A stretch of 64,000 nucleotides of DNA from Sphingomonas jinjuensis (lineage in GTDB: Bacteria; Pseudomonadota; Alphaproteobacteria; Sphingomonadales; Sphingomonadaceae): assembly GCF_014197105.1 (NCBI RefSeq), contig NZ_JACIEV010000002.1, positions 425,291 to 489,290 of the forward strand, read 5' to 3'. Made by a program: the position numbers and the translations under genes. Numbering within the stretch: position 1 is the stretch's first letter; each line of letters starts with the position of its first letter. This document shows positions 63,490 to 64,000 of the stretch, in pieces. The notes beneath the pieces are model-generated. The model had not been told where the DNA came from. It saw only the letters and a program-made list of their open reading frames with translations, and searched no databases.

Positions 63490-64000
63490 TGAGCAGCCCC
63501 CACGGGGTGGTCCGGGTTGTTAGTTAGTGCATTGTCGTCTCCGCTGCCATTGCCGGTCGTAGGTGGAGCGAAGCGGAACCGGAGGCCGGCAATGGCGGTG
63601 TCGCCGCTTCCGGGGCCGGCGGGCGGTAGCCCAGGCTGCTGTGCGGCCGGACGGTGTTGTAGTGACGGCGCCATGCCTCGATCAGCACCTTGGCCTCCAC
63701 GAGGCTGTAGAAGATCTCGCCATTGAGCAGCTCGTCGCGAAGCGACCCGTTGAAGCTCTCGTTATAGCCGTTTTCCCATGGCGATCCCGGGGCGATGTAA
63801 AGCGTCTTCACGCCGATCTGTCCGAGCCAGGTCTGGACGGCGGTGGCGATGAACTCGCTGCCATTGTCCGACCTGATGTGCGCTGGCGGACCTCGGTCGA
63901 TGAATAGGTCGGCCAACGCGGCCAGCACGTCTTCGTGGCGGAGCTGGCGTGACACGACCAGCGCCAGACACTCGCGACTGGCCTCGTCGATGATGGTCAG
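63490..64000 (-). mobile_element. IS3-family element, 3' part only
   Basis: The right part of an IS3-type element that continues past the window. Its end is placed tentatively at about 63490, where TGAGCAGCCCCCACGGGG gives a plausible TG-starting terminus. The rest is the transposase gene. Confidence 0.65.
63524..64000 (-). CDS. IS3-family transposase (orfB), C-terminal part
   Basis: The frame is open from the window edge to a TAA at 63524-63526, about 158 residues of the rve integrase core. The second catalytic Asp is in [12 protein letters not shown] and the Glu in [20 protein letters not shown], with [20 protein letters not shown] near the end, as in IS407/IS2-like transposases. The N-terminal portion with the first Asp and any orfA is outside the window. 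Confidence 0.9.
   Translation of the reverse strand: MTIIDEASRECLALVVSRQLRHEDVLAALADLFIDRGPPAHIRSDNGSEFIATAVQTWLGQIGVKTLYIAPGSPWENGYNESFNGSLRDELLNGEIFYSLVEAKVLIEAWRRHYNTVRPHSSLGYRPPAPEAATPPLPASGSASLHLRPAMAAETTMH

Noticed and set aside
52490..64000. CRISPR array
   Set aside because: The tandem units are 9 bp without spacers and the CG elements are irregularly spaced; no cas gene is present.

Overview
The window is 64 kb of high-GC chromosomal DNA from an alphaproteobacterium, most likely a sphingomonad (Sphingomonas or a close relative). The pointers are the PEPxxWA-type C-terminal sorting signals, the sphingomonad-style gene orders (Anbu proteasome operon, panB-yfgM-bamB-der), and the short dispersed palindromic repeats between genes. 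All identifications come from reading the translated sequence; no database search was possible.

Layout. 1-2.7 kb: end of the Anbu proteasome-like operon (circularly permuted ATP-grasp, alpha-E, transglutaminase, Anbu). 2.8-9.2 kb: a ClpP-like protease, then a D-galactonate cluster (transporter, SDR, dgoD) with a divergent DgoR-like regulator, an M24 peptidase and a small membrane protein. 9.3-21.2 kb: one co-directional chemotaxis operon on the minus strand (STAS, cheY, cheA, cheW, soluble poly-HAMP receptor, outer-membrane barrel, membrane receptor, cheW, cheR, cheB, coiled-coil protein). 21.9-24.5 kb: tRNA-Glu, a Tat-exported GH1 glycosidase, an RHS-repeat fragment, a tRNA-like remnant and tRNA-Gly. 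24.6-35.5 kb: phosphatase, CinA-like protein, map, BLUF photoreceptor, purL, DUF418 membrane protein, and an iron-storage pair (bfd, bfr). 35.6-41.4 kb: Hpt, der, bamB, yfgM, panB and an ArsC-like protein. 41.5-52.5 kb: nadE; a three-gene inositol-phosphate/CDP-inositol operon; lnt; metK; PAP2 phosphatase; FNT channel; trmB.

52.5 kb to the end is accessory. A tyrosine integrase sits directly behind trmB and is followed by a tightly overlapping operon (AlpA-like regulator, several small unknowns, CHC2/Toprim primase, DUF3987 protein). No capsid or conjugation genes are visible, so this looks like a satellite-type or integrative element. Behind it are an inverted array of 9-bp repeats, seven CG-alternating elements around an IS5-family insertion, a frameshifted nuclease gene, two PEPxxWA-CTERM exported proteins, and the 3' part of an IS3-family element running off the window.

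Most worth following up: the inositol operon, the receptor/outer-membrane-protein arrangement in the chemotaxis operon, and the repeat arrays of the integrated element.
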